Source: Mesostigma viride
Taxonomy: Eukaryota > Streptophyta > Mesostigmatophyceae > Mesostigmatales > Mesostigmataceae
NCBI GenBank assembly: GCA_009746045.1
Contig: RPFO01001285.1
Coordinates: 1-26,571 of the forward strand
Direction: 5' to 3'
DNA: 26,571 bases
The position numbers were made by a program, and so were the translations under genes. Below, piece by piece: positions 17,916 through 26,571 of the stretch (position 1 is the stretch's first letter; each line of letters starts with the position of its first letter). Below the pieces are notes generated by a model. That model was given only the letters and a program-made list of their open reading frames with translations. It was not told where the DNA came from and did not search any database.

Positions 17916-20345
17916 TCACTGGGAGCTATGAAGGGGAGCACTCTGCTCAGAGCCCATGACGTACCACTCAGGCAAGGTGATCCCATGACGCTGACAGTAA
18001 TCTAGTACAGCAGAGTGACTATTGGTGAGATCAGACAGCCACAGCCACGTAGCAGTCACCTCTAGCTCTCCCTTCCAGTGTACCTTAAACTGCAGCTGTT
18101 TAGTACGACCTTTCCCCTTCACCCTGTGAGCCAACAACCGCTCCACTTCATAGATCTTCTCCCCCTCTGAATCCAACTCATAAGGCAAGGGGGCAGACAA
18201 TCTGCCTGGCAAGGTGTTACGCTTGTACAGTTTCAGCTGTGCTAGGTGGAAAATATTATTCCTGAGCTTCCAGTGAGAAGGCACCTGGACCTGAACCACG
18301 GTACCATAGTGAAAGGTGGCCAACACTGGGTAAGGACCCAACCAGAGTGGTTGCAGTTTCCTGCATTGCTCCTTCTCAGGCAGCACTCTGTTGGCTTCCA
18401 ACAACACCAAGTCCCCAGGAGCTACAAAGGAATGACTGGCCACTGTTTGCTGCCAGGCGTTAGTCAGGTACTTGTCCTGTGTCCTCAACAGCTGGGTAGC
18501 CACAATGCTGTGAGCCTCCTGGAAGGAAGCCAACAACTGCTGGACTGAACCAAGACGTCGCTGGAAAGGGCCTTCAGCGTCTCTGTCAGGCAGTTCCAAG
18601 TCGAATGGTGTCAAGGGGCACTGGCCATTGCAGATCACGAAGGGGGACATCTGGTGAGGAGCCAGAGGAGAGTTGTTGATTGCGAACTCTATGAAAGGTA
18701 TCTTCTTGTCCCAGTCCTTGTTGTCGTGTGTACAATAGTGCTTTTGACACTCCCTGACAATTCTGTTCATCCTCTCCACCGCCCCAGTACTGGCACACCT
18801 GTAGGCCACACCGAATGCCAGCTTAGTGTCTAGGATGTCAAAGAATGACTTCCAAAACCCTGACAGCCAGAGGGGGTCCTGATCAGTGATGATCACTCTA
18901 GGCATGCCGTGCAGACGGTAGATCTCCTTCATAAACAAATCCACACACTGTGCAGCGGTGAGATGAGTATTGCAAGGAATCAGGTGGCACATCCTGGACA
19001 GCCTGTCCATGACTACTAGGATCCTGTCATTGCCACCATCTGACATGGGAAGACCACAGATAAAATCCATAGTCACACTGATCCAAGGGCGCAGGGGTAT
19101 CGGCATAGCCATGGGAAAGATGGGCGTGGCTTGGTTCCTGACCTTATTTCTCTGGCAGGAGTCACAGGAATCCACATAGGCCTTAACATCCTGATAAAGG
19201 CCAGGCCACCAAAACCTCTGCTGCACCTCATGAAGTAGCTTAGCATAACCAGGATGACATGCAGTTACATCGTCATGGAAACAATGTAACACTGTGGGGA
19301 TGGCCATCTCAGGCACATACACTTTTCTAGTCACCGTGTGCTCTGCATCATGAGTGTGAACATACAGAACGCCCTCCCAGTATTCTACAGGTCTATTGCC
19401 AAAGTTGCCCCTCTGGATAGCTGCAGTAGCCATGTCCTCCGTCTTGGTGAAGGCCTTGATGACGTCCAGCAGGGAAATATTTAAAGGATTAGGCAACACC
19501 AGGTCCTTGTCAGGTCCCAGGGGCTGCATCTGCATCTCCTCTTCCTGCCCAGGGCTAGCCACCAACTGCTTGGATGAGACAGTAGTAGCTATAGGCCCTT
19601 TTGACCTTGCCATCACCTGAGAGGCCAACACCTTGGACCGGCCTACCAACACAGGGTCCATGACCCACTTCCTGGGTCTACCTCTGCTGCGCCTAGCAGG
19701 GTCTCCCTCACCTGGCTGCACTGTGGGAGTGGGCACCACACCTTCAGGAATTCTCCTAAGACTGTCAGACAGTGACTGGACACCCTCCTGGACGCCTGTC
19801 AACTCTGGGACAGAGCCCTGGTCGATGAGCATCACGGGACCACCGTTATTCCCTACAGGTGGTGTCAACAGTTGAGAAACCTTCTGGTTGTTGGCCTGAG
19901 CTCTAGTCAAGGCTCCACACTCTACCACAGAAATCAGGGCAGCACAGATGTCCAAGTCCTCATGAAAACTCCCCATCAAATCCCTCCTCCTGGACAGGGC
20001 GTCAGGCACCACATTCTGCGTACCAGGAATGTACCTCACAGAGAAAGGTCCAAACCCCCCCAGGAACTCCATCCATCCAGCCATCCTCTTACTCATCCGG
20101 GTCTGTTCCAACACATGTACCAAGGGCCTGTGATCAGTCATCAGAGTAATAGACTCGTTGCCCTGCCCATCCCTGGCGCTGCTGGCCACAGAAAACTGAG
20201 CCCCCTTCAGTAGGTGTTCCCACTTGTGACAGGCCACCACCAACCCCAGCAGCTCCTGCTCATGAACAGGGTAGTTACGTTCTGCAGACGTCATACTCCT
20301 GGACATGTATTCCACTGGTTGAGGGCCATTACCCTGATCTTGCAT
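17916..20345 (-). CDS. pol: Chromovirus pol, 3' part: RNase H, integrase, chromodomain
   Basis: 809 residues. Residues 1-120 are the rest of RNase H, including TDHRPL (Asp71) and NVVPDALSR (Asp115). Residues 120-300 are a linker with an AT-hook-like RGRPRK near 221-226. Integrase follows: a zinc finger H357-x6-H364-x29-C394-x2-C397, then the catalytic triad Asp427, Asp488 and Glu524 with exact D-D-35-E spacing, and a GPY module at 670-672. Residues 731-790 form a chromodomain (IYEVERLLAH, FKVHWKG, TWLW), which in the family directs integration to marked chromatin. The frame is continuous with the upstream pol half except for one missing base in a G run near 20353-20356. The annotated start is only the first Met after that break, not a natural start. 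Confidence 0.93.
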   Translation of the reverse strand: MQDQGNGPQPVEYMSRSMTSAERNYPVHEQELLGLVVACHKWEHLLKGAQFSVASSARDGQGNESITLMTDHRPLVHVLEQTRMSKRMAGWMEFLGGFGPFSVRYIPGTQNVVPDALSRRRDLMGSFHEDLDICAALISVVECGALTRAQANNQKVSQLLTPPVGNNGGPVMLIDQGSVPELTGVQEGVQSLSDSLRRIPEGVVPTPTVQPGEGDPARRSRGRPRKWVMDPVLVGRSKVLASQVMARSKGPIATTVSSKQLVASPGQEEEMQMQPLGPDKDLVLPNPLNISLLDVIKAFTKTEDMATAAIQRGNFGNRPVEYWEGVLYVHTHDAEHTVTRKVYVPEMAIPTVLHCFHDDVTACHPGYAKLLHEVQQRFWWPGLYQDVKAYVDSCDSCQRNKVRNQATPIFPMAMPIPLRPWISVTMDFICGLPMSDGGNDRILVVMDRLSRMCHLIPCNTHLTAAQCVDLFMKEIYRLHGMPRVIITDQDPLWLSGFWKSFFDILDTKLAFGVAYRCASTGAVERMNRIVRECQKHYCTHDNKDWDKKIPFIEFAINNSPLAPHQMSPFVICNGQCPLTPFDLELPDRDAEGPFQRRLGSVQQLLASFQEAHSIVATQLLRTQDKYLTNAWQQTVASHSFVAPGDLVLLEANRVLPEKEQCRKLQPLWLGPYPVLATFHYGTVVQVQVPSHWKLRNNIFHLAQLKLYKRNTLPGRLSAPLPYELDSEGEKIYEVERLLAHRVKGKGRTKQLQFKVHWKGELEVTATWLWLSDLTNSHSAVLDYCQRHGITLPEWYVMGSEQSAPLHSSQ

Positions 20346-22252
20346 TAGTACTGCCCAATAGCACCCTGTGAGGCATCAGACCTAACCTGGTATGGCAAGT
20401 CTGGGTTGGGGCCCACCAGTAAGGGAGCAGTGGTAAGCTTCTGCTTCAACACATCAAAAGCTTGCTGGCATGCTGCAGTCCACTCAAAGGGAACATCCTT
20501 CTTGAGCAGGGCTAACAGGGGACCAGAGATGGCCGCCATGTCAGGGATGAACCGTCGGTACCAGCCCACCAGGCCCAGAAAGGATCTGACATCCTGAACT
20601 GACTTCAACACAGGCCACTCCAAAACAGCAGAGACCTTGCTGGCCTCAGGAGTCATACCTGCAGCGCTCAGCTGGTAGCCCAGAAACTTCACCTCTTGGC
20701 CCCACTCCACCTTGGACCTCTTCACCGACAGATGATACTGCTGGATCACCTTAAGGACCTCTTCCACGTTCTCCAGATGCTCCCTGAAGGTACGAGAGTG
20801 TACCAGAATGTCGTCCAGGTAGACGACCACACAAGTCCTGAAGACCACCCTGGTAGTGTCACACAAGTGGGCAATGTCCTTGAACCTGGGGTTGCGAAGG
20901 TCAGGTGAGATCTGCGGAAGGGCATTTCCAGTCAGGTGGCCAAAGATGGCATTGACAAACATCTGCATGGTGGCAGGACTGTTAGAGGCACCCATGGGCA
21001 TTACCGTCCACTGGAACTGTCCCCATGGGGTAGAAAAGGCCGTCTTGGGGATGTCCTCAGTAGCCACCCTGATCTGCCAGAAAGCATGCCTGAGGTCAAA
21101 CTTGGTAAAGAAGGCAGCTCCTGCAGTCCTCTCCAGCAACTCATCAATTCTGGGCAGAGGGTACCTGGACTTGACAGTCACCTTGTTCAGTCCCCTCAGG
21201 TCAATGCACAACCTCCACCCCCCATCATGCTTGGGTACAAGCAAACACCCAGAACTGAAAGGGCTGTTAGCTGGGAGGATCAGACCAGCCTCCAACAGGC
21301 CAATAAGTATGGTCTTCAGCTCTGCCATCTCTGCAGGGCCCATCCTATACATAGGCACAAAAGGAGGACGAGCACCCTCTACCAACTTGATGACATGTGT
21401 GATGGGTCCCTCGGGAGGATACTGGGGCATCTTGTCCTCAAAGATGGCTCCATACCTGTCCAACAAGGCATCATGCTGTTGTTGTTGCTCAGTGGTGACA
21501 GTAGAGCTGACAGCATTGACAGAATGACCACTAGCAGACTCAGGTTCATTAGGCACCAAATGCAGGAAAAAGATGTGTTCCACTGGATAGGTGGCCAAAT
21601 AAGACAGAGTATGCTTGGCAGACCACACATGCTTCCGTAGGGCAGCCCGTTTCTCCTCCAAAGTCGGCTCTTGATCCACCCTTTCTGCACCTGCTTCCCC
21701 TCCCTTGCCATCATTGACAGCTGTCTGTGAGGAACAGCACTCAGTGGCTGTTCTTCTCCCCCCTGGCAACACACAGGTAGCATCCCACACGGCCCCATCC
21801 TTGAACTGGACCACCCTGTCAGGCCAAGAAATAGCAGGATTGGTGTCAGACAACCATGGGATCCCCAAAATCACATCTGCTGCCGTGAGGGGAATGACAT
21901 CTGCTGTCACTTCCAAAGTCTGGGATGGACAAACTTGGAAGATGAGCTGCACATAGCCAGGTGAGCAGCTTCTCCTGCCATCAGAATACTGCACCATGAC
22001 AGGTGTGGGGTGGGCCAACACAGGCAACTTCAACTCCTGCACCAAGGATGCAGCAATATAATTACTGCCAGCACCAGAATCAATCATAAACAAGCAAGCT
22101 GGTTGAGCCAATGGAACTGGCACGTTGAGGAGCCTAGCCTGAAACTTGAGTAAGTGACCTGGTACAGGAGGACCCACAGGGACAGCAGGGTCAGAAGCAC
22201 CCACAGTGTTCACTGGCCTAACGTCAACAGCAGGCAGGTCAGACCTGGCCAT
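20345..22252 (-). CDS. pol: Chromovirus pol, 5' part: protease, reverse transcriptase, start of RNase H
   Basis: 635 residues. The aspartic protease has the DSGA active site at 58-61 and the ILGIPWL flap-side motif at 128-134. Reverse transcriptase spans about 300-530: FDLRHAFWQI with the first catalytic Asp at 386, GASNSPATMQ, and YLDD at 478-481. The thumb and connection follow, then SDASQGAIG of RNase H, where a one-base deletion ends the frame. The segment between GASNSPATMQ and YLDD is about 25 residues longer than usual for Ty3/gypsy RTs. The frame is open upstream of the first Met back to the slippery site at 22282-22288, so this is probably made as a Gag-Pol fusion by -1 frameshifting rather than from its own ATG. 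Confidence 0.95.
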   Translation of the reverse strand: MARSDLPAVDVRPVNTVGASDPAVPVGPPVPGHLLKFQARLLNVPVPLAQPACLFMIDSGAGSNYIAASLVQELKLPVLAHPTPVMVQYSDGRRSCSPGYVQLIFQVCPSQTLEVTADVIPLTAADVILGIPWLSDTNPAISWPDRVVQFKDGAVWDATCVLPGGRRTATECCSSQTAVNDGKGGEAGAERVDQEPTLEEKRAALRKHVWSAKHTLSYLATYPVEHIFFLHLVPNEPESASGHSVNAVSSTVTTEQQQQHDALLDRYGAIFEDKMPQYPPEGPITHVIKLVEGARPPFVPMYRMGPAEMAELKTILIGLLEAGLILPANSPFSSGCLLVPKHDGGWRLCIDLRGLNKVTVKSRYPLPRIDELLERTAGAAFFTKFDLRHAFWQIRVATEDIPKTAFSTPWGQFQWTVMPMGASNSPATMQMFVNAIFGHLTGNALPQISPDLRNPRFKDIAHLCDTTRVVFRTCVVVYLDDILVHSRTFREHLENVEEVLKVIQQYHLSVKRSKVEWGQEVKFLGYQLSAAGMTPEASKVSAVLEWPVLKSVQDVRSFLGLVGWYRRFIPDMAAISGPLLALLKKDVPFEWTAACQQAFDVLKQKLTTAPLLVGPNPDLPYQVRSDASQGAIGQY

Positions 22253-22278
22253 GACAGAAGGATGACCTGGGGACCCAA

Positions 22279-24030
22279 CTAGTTTTTTGACTCAGGTGGG
22301 TCTGGGAGTGCTCCACTGCTTGATGGTGGAAGCTGCTCAGGTGGTGCTGGAGGCTCATCCTCGTCACCCCCATCCTCCTCATCTGCCAGCAGCTGCATGA
22401 GAGCGTTCACCATCCTACGCTTATCCTGTCTGCTGAAGGGTCGAGCGCGGGACTGGAACCTCCCAGAGGGCTGGAAGTTGGGCTGGAACCCTGGCTGCAT
22501 CCGGTGATCGCCAGCAGGAACGCCAGGAGGAAGGCTGGGTGGCCTGGGAGATGGTAAGGCGCCAAAAGGTCCTCTCGTGGCAGGGGGAAACTGGTCCCGT
22601 CTAGGGCAGTCCCGTGCAAAGTGACCTGGCTGGTTGCAGATAAAACAGTTACCCTGGGTGGGATCCAAGGCATTGAGCTCCCCCAGGAGGTCATCCAGCT
22701 GGTTCAGGGACTTCTTGATGGGTGGCACTGGCGTGGCCACAGGCTCCCACTTGACAGAAAAAGCAGGCACACGACAGAGGGTGAGCACATAAGACAACAC
22801 CTTGTCCCATTGCCAGTCCACATAGTCGAACTGGGAGAAGTGCTTGTCCACATCCAGTCGCACGTGGGGAGCCATGCCATGCAGGAGTCTGTGCAGCGCC
22901 TCTGCGTCAGAGCATTGGGGAATCTTGGCTCTAAGGTTGGTGAATTGCTCCACGAACTGTGGCAGCGTCAAACCAGCCTGTGTACAGTTAGCCAGTGCGT
23001 CCCGATCCATGCGAAGCTGATCCTGGGGTAACAGAAACCGGCGAAAACCCAATAAGAGAGAGGGAAGGTCGGTACACGCACGTCCAGCCACAGAACGCAA
23101 GAACTCATCAAAACGGTCGCTGGCACTGTCACTCATCCGCTGCCTAACCATTCTCTTCTGGATGTCCATCGTGAGACGTTCCTCTGCCTTGGGCCCGTAG
23201 TTGGCGAAGTGAATAGCGAAGACATCCTGAAACTTGGTGGAGAAATGGTCGAAGCTGCGATGGGTAAGGTTGGTCAGCGATAGCTTGTCTACCGACTCCA
23301 CCTTGGGGAAAGGAACAGTACGAGGATACAAAGACGTGAGCTCCATCACTGGGGCAGGTGGTGCATTCTGACTCCCCGGCAATGTCGCAGCCACCGAGAA
23401 CCGTGGAGGCTCATGCCCCTGTGCATCTGTCCCTTCATCAACAAAAGGAGCGTCAGCCGCATATACCCTTCGTATACCCAGTGTTGGAGACGGTTGATCC
23501 ACGAAAACAGACTCTCCATCGCCCGCCTGCCCTTGCGACTCAAGTTGCTGCACACGCGCAATAGTCCTACCCACACTCTTCTCCAGCGCTTCCGCCACAC
23601 TTCTAGCTCTCGCAGCTTCCTCACGTTCATGTTGTAATCGAATTTTCTCCGCTGTCAGCTCGTCAGCCGCTAGCCGAGTGCCGTCTCGCCCCGGCACCGT
23701 GTTGTAGCCAAAACGAATAGCCGAACCGTATTCGGGTGCTGGCGAACGCGTGTCCTCCACGTTGGAGAACCGTGGTCCACCTCTACCAGTGCCACGCAAG
23801 GAGGGCTCGCCTGGTTGCACACCGAGGGGCAAGATGGAGAACTTTGGGCCGACCGACAGCGAATATCTGCGGGAAGCAGACATTAAGGTGGTATCTCCAA
23901 ATAGTTGACGTCTGGGAGTAGATGATGAAGCCCTTTCATCACCGGTCGTCCGTTGAGCTGCTAAAGATGTGGTTGCATCTTCAACTCTCTTACTTGATAA
24001 CGGTGGTTGTGTCTCCGGGTTACTCATCAC
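22279..24030 (-). CDS. gag: Chromovirus Gag with CCHC zinc knuckle
   Basis: 583 residues. The start is the first ATG after the primer binding site leader (about 210 bases). The N-terminal third is polar and Ser/Arg-rich, with a helical segment near residues 125-165. The capsid-like central region (about 230-420) is alpha-helical in character, with motifs such as FAIHFANYGPKAEERL and TLPQFVEQFTNLRAKIP that are typical of retrotransposon Gag. A zinc knuckle CFICNQPGHFARDC (C-x2-C-x4-H-x4-C) starts at residue 462 and binds the genomic RNA. The tail is Pro/Arg-rich, then acidic. The last codons read TCA AAA AAC TAG and form the frameshift site into pol. Confidence 0.93.
   Translation of the reverse strand: MMSNPETQPPLSSKRVEDATTSLAAQRTTGDERASSSTPRRQLFGDTTLMSASRRYSLSVGPKFSILPLGVQPGEPSLRGTGRGGPRFSNVEDTRSPAPEYGSAIRFGYNTVPGRDGTRLAADELTAEKIRLQHEREEAARARSVAEALEKSVGRTIARVQQLESQGQAGDGESVFVDQPSPTLGIRRVYAADAPFVDEGTDAQGHEPPRFSVAATLPGSQNAPPAPVMELTSLYPRTVPFPKVESVDKLSLTNLTHRSFDHFSTKFQDVFAIHFANYGPKAEERLTMDIQKRMVRQRMSDSASDRFDEFLRSVAGRACTDLPSLLLGFRRFLLPQDQLRMDRDALANCTQAGLTLPQFVEQFTNLRAKIPQCSDAEALHRLLHGMAPHVRLDVDKHFSQFDYVDWQWDKVLSYVLTLCRVPAFSVKWEPVATPVPPIKKSLNQLDDLLGELNALDPTQGNCFICNQPGHFARDCPRRDQFPPATRGPFGALPSPRPPSLPPGVPAGDHRMQPGFQPNFQPSGRFQSRARPFSRQDKRRMVNALMQLLADEEDGGDEDEPPAPPEQLPPSSSGALPDPPESKN
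22282..22288 (-). promoter_or_regulatory. -1 ribosomal frameshift slippery site A AAA AAC at the gag/pol junction
   Basis: The minus strand reads tcA AAA AAC TAG in the Gag frame. This is a textbook X XXY YYZ heptamer with the correct phase, ending one codon before the Gag stop. The -1 frame continues open through 22252 into pol. A downstream hairpin is possible (CAGGTC/GACCTG within the first 70 bases), but its stability is not tested. Confidence 0.85.
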
Positions 24031-24237
24031 TCCATGGGTCGCGCATGCCGGACTGGGGAAACGTTAGAGGCTTGTACGCTCAAAGCAGCTCTCAGAGCAA
24101 GACTGTCACATAAGGATGAGTCACACTCTAAAAACTGTCCGAACACACAGCATAACGTACCCTCTCTGGGTCAGGCAAGAATTCCATTGTTAACCGTGAA
24201 CTAATACTATCAAGACAACCAACACCGAGGTAGAAAC

Positions 24238-24248
24238 CTCCGATACCA
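24238..24248 (-). promoter_or_regulatory. Primer binding site, initiator tRNA-Met type
   Basis: TGGTATCGGAG on the minus strand begins one base after the 5' LTR end (24250). It differs at one position from the TGGTATCAGAG complement of plant initiator tRNA-Met used by many Ty3/gypsy and copia elements. Confidence 0.85.
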
Positions 24249-24402
24249 ATGTAACGACTAAAAATGTTGTGTTTGCAACAGCCTCAGTTTCAACATTGAT
24301 GTGAAAAGATCTTTATACCTGGGTTGGAGTCGCGACAGATAACTTCACGTCCAGAGAAGCAATGAAGATGGATCTTCAACAGTTAACTCGTCGTCTGTCC
24401 CT

Positions 24403-24449
24403 GGTCCTAATTTTAGGACTGAGTTCAACTCAGTCCTAATTTTAGGACC
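24403..24449. repeat. Left subterminal hairpin of the TTAA element
   Basis: A near-perfect 47-bp inverted repeat with 23-bp arms around one central base. Each arm contains CAGTCCTAATTTTAGGAC or its near complement. It lies one base inside the 15-bp terminal repeat. Confidence 0.88.
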
Positions 24450-26061
24450 TAATTTTGAGGTTTTGTAGAAAATTCGCCCCGGTCGGAATATTTGGCAGAA
24501 AAATTTTCTCAAAATTTATTCAAATACTACTTGAAAAGATCTTTCTTGGACATATTTTTGGGATTTTTTTGGATTTGATTTGGGCGTCTAACCGTACGGT
24601 GAAAGTACAGGTGGTAAGGGTACATTTTCACGCGAAACGTGAGTTCCGGAAATGCACGACCTAGCCATGGCGGCTTGCGCCCATGCATGCAGTTTACGTT
24701 TTCGGACGATTTTGCGGGCCAAACCCAGGAAATAGATTTTTTATGTCCTAAAGATGATACAAGTGAATTTTAACCTCGCGGGGATGCGATTTACTGGGTG
24801 TCGGCACTGTTCTTGCTGGAAAAATCTGCGATTAGGCAGGTCGACGGAATGGATTACTACAATTGATTCCCGGATCAAATCGAAGGGTTTATAGGTTTCT
24901 TTCTACCTTTTATCATGTATTGTCGTAGGTTAAGTCTAGTGGCAGTAAAGATTTGATGATTTCGACCACTCTGTCACGTCATGGTTTGTGTGCCGCAAAG
25001 TGCCACTTTTGCAGGCACCGCCTGGGCCAAGGTAACGCCAGCCGTGCCAGGTAAAGCTGGAATATCGCTGCTTCATCGTTTCTTGGTATTCTTACATGAG
25101 TTTAAGCTTGCGATGCGCTGTCAGTTTTGAGTCTTGCTGCTCTTTCTTGACCGTTGCCTGCCCCTCTCTAAAACCATCTTTTTAGATGATCTTACCAGGC
25201 ATTTGCCTTACCGTAGCGTGGCTGTACAAGGTTTTAGGTGCTGAATGGGTTAAAACACTTTCATAGATGTTAGTTATTCTCTTGCTATGTTCATACTGCA
25301 TGATTGTGTGGTCATGGGCTGCGTCAAGGGTACTGTCAAGCTTATACGGGTGAGTGAAAAATCATGGTGATAAACCACTGTCATCATGTGCCAGCAGGTA
25401 TCCTGGCCATGTCATGGCAAGGTAATACAGTTTTATCCATGTCCATTCTTGTAAAGAACAATTAAATGTGACTAACCTACCCATTATATCGGTGGTTATT
25501 ACTTATAATACATCCCTTTGTAGCTACGTATCCATACGCATTCCCTACATGTATGCATAGGCTTTCACACATAATAAGGTACAATATAACTGCAATATGA
25601 TGATGCAAGTATGTTTTCCTATTATGCCTGAAGGGAAATGGGCTGATTGACATGGTTTGTGGCCACGCTACTATGTAGTATGACCGCACTTACATGCTTG
25701 CAAATTGCTAGCATGGCCCAGTCCTATGTATAGGACTGGCAGTATTTGGCGTGTTTTAGGCAGTGCCAGTGGCCAAATTGAGTCCAGTTTTTTGCCACAG
25801 GTCAAGAACTATATTTTTTACATGCCTGTATTTTTTTAACATGCATATGGAATTTATTCAATTTTTGCCACTCGTGCTTCCACACAAAATGCAAATTCGC
25901 CGACGGTGCCATACATCCATGTAATTTTTAGGAGTTTGGGTCAAGTTTTCACTGATGTAGTATTTTTTGCCAGCAAGAGGACATCAAATACTCCATAGAC
26001 CCACATCTAAGCATCTTGGATGGACCCCCCACCTAGTCACTACACACGGTTGAAAAAGGTC

Positions 26062-26089
26062 AACTCAGTCCTATTATTAGGACTGAGTT
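26062..26089. repeat. Right subterminal hairpin of the TTAA element
   Basis: A 28-bp palindrome with arms AACTCAGTCCTA and TAGGACTGAGTT around TTAT. It directly abuts the right terminal repeat and shares its arm sequence with the left hairpin. Confidence 0.88.
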
Positions 26090-26571
26090 GGGACAGACGA
26101 CGAGTTAAGGGAATGAGTCCCCACCCTTGTTAGACACAACAGACAATGTTATATCCAAGTCGACTATCTGTTGAAGTTATAGTGACTTTTAGCGAGGGTT
26201 GTTTGATTGATGAAACAAGGAATCCCTTGAATTACACCATAGCTTTAGCTTTCTTACCACGCACACGTTTCCAGCCGCCACAAACTGGATAAAAATCATC
26301 ATGCACGCAGGGTCGGCTCAGCCCTAACTCGGAAGGACCAATCAAAAGTGAGAATCACTCAAGATAAGATCTTAGCTTCCAAATCTTCAACACAACACAA
26401 AAGCCAGCACATACAGAATCTCCATGACCTGGAACCAGATCCACAGGTGCAACGGTATTAATGAGAATTATGACTGACTGAACACAACCATGCAAAGTAC
26501 CCTACGTGGATCAGGCACGACCAATGAGGGTAGAACAATAATATCTGCAGATCTCAGCAGGCACAGGTAAT

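Larger units (their letters stand above)
24387..26104. mobile_element. Non-autonomous DNA transposon with TTAA target duplication, 1718 bp
   Basis: It is inserted in the 5' LTR. The uninterrupted LTR reads CAACAGTTAAGGG; here TTAA is duplicated at 24383-24386 and 26105-26108. The perfect 15-bp terminal inverted repeats are CTCGTCGTCTGTCCC (24387-24401) and its complement (26090-26104). No transposase or other long ORF is present, so it must be moved in trans. TTAA duplications are known for piggyBac and some Sola elements, but the CTCG ends do not resemble the piggyBac CCC ends, so the superfamily is open. An older relative lies at 3110-4160. Confidence 0.9.
15588..26571 (-). mobile_element. 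Ty3/gypsy chromovirus LTR retrotransposon with nested insertion
   Basis: The order on the minus strand is 5' LTR (interrupted, running off the window), primer binding site, gag, pol, a third ORF, polypurine tract and 3' LTR. Integrase follows RNase H and a chromodomain ends pol, which places it among the chromoviruses of Metaviridae. Where both can be compared, the LTRs show only one-base indels and no substitutions, so the copy is very recent. Without the 1718-bp nested transposon the visible part is about 9.3 kb. The 5' target duplication is outside the window; the base pairs just before the 3' end of the element are GACCA (15583-15587). Confidence 0.95.
24250..26571 (-). repeat. 5' LTR, split by a transposon and cut by the window end
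   Basis: 24250-24386 is identical to 15588-15724 of the 3' LTR. The remainder resumes at 26105 and matches 15721 onwards until the last 7 bases of the window. Differences are six single-base insertions or deletions (for example TTGAC/TGAC, TACACG/TACCACG, CCACCAGG/CCACAGG), with no substitutions that I can find. About 110 bp of its outer end are not in the window. Confidence 0.92.

Noticed and set aside
24387-26104. piggyBac MITE
   Set aside because: The TTAA duplication fits, but the ends start CTCG rather than the CCC-type termini and no transposase is present, so the superfamily is left open.

Overview
The window is nuclear DNA from a eukaryotic microalga, most likely a green alga (Chlorophyta). 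The two host genes on the + strand have several short exons. Their introns use GTGCGT, GTGAGC, GTACGC or GTAGGC donors and CAG acceptors, and a TGTAA motif (the green-algal type of poly(A) signal) lies downstream of the first gene. One gene encodes a YidD-type protein, a family that is probably plastid-targeted in plants and algae. EsV-1-7 repeats are best known from brown algae and their viruses but also occur in some green algae. The lineage is inferred from these traits, not from any database match.

Layout. 1-650 is a degenerate GC-rich minisatellite. 778-2539 is an EsV-1-7 cysteine-repeat gene with a PD-(D/E)XK-like C-terminal domain, broken by several one- or two-base indels. 2540-4769 has no host gene but holds an old, diverged inverted copy (about 3110-4160) of a transposon whose intact copy lies at the other end of the window. 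4770-7594 carries three spliced exons encoding the N-terminal part of a CDC14-type phosphatase; no later exons are found. 7600-10020 is mostly tandem repeats, including about 200 bp of pure CCCCA. 10024-14140 is a four-exon YidD-family gene that splices in frame from ATG to stop. 15210-15588 is the 3' end of a tyrosine-recombinase pseudogene.

From 15588 to the end lies a Ty3/gypsy chromovirus on the minus strand. It has two LTRs, an initiator-tRNA-Met-like primer site, gag with a zinc knuckle, pol (protease, RT, RNase H, DD35E integrase, chromodomain) and an extra third ORF between pol and the 3' LTR. gag and pol are joined by a canonical A AAA AAC slippery site directly before the gag stop. 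The LTRs differ only by single-base indels where both can be read, so the insertion is very young. Its 5' LTR was later split by a 1718-bp non-autonomous DNA transposon (24387-26104) with 15-bp inverted repeats, subterminal hairpins and a TTAA target duplication. The retrotransposon itself cut the tyrosine-recombinase gene. The insertion order is therefore recombinase element, then chromovirus, then TTAA element.

Two themes stand out. First, minisatellites in the host genes repeatedly start at or contain exon-intron junctions, duplicating 5' splice sites. Second, most frameshifts lie in G/C-rich runs and the LTR differences are all single-base indels, which points to residual long-read sequencing error as much as to gene decay.
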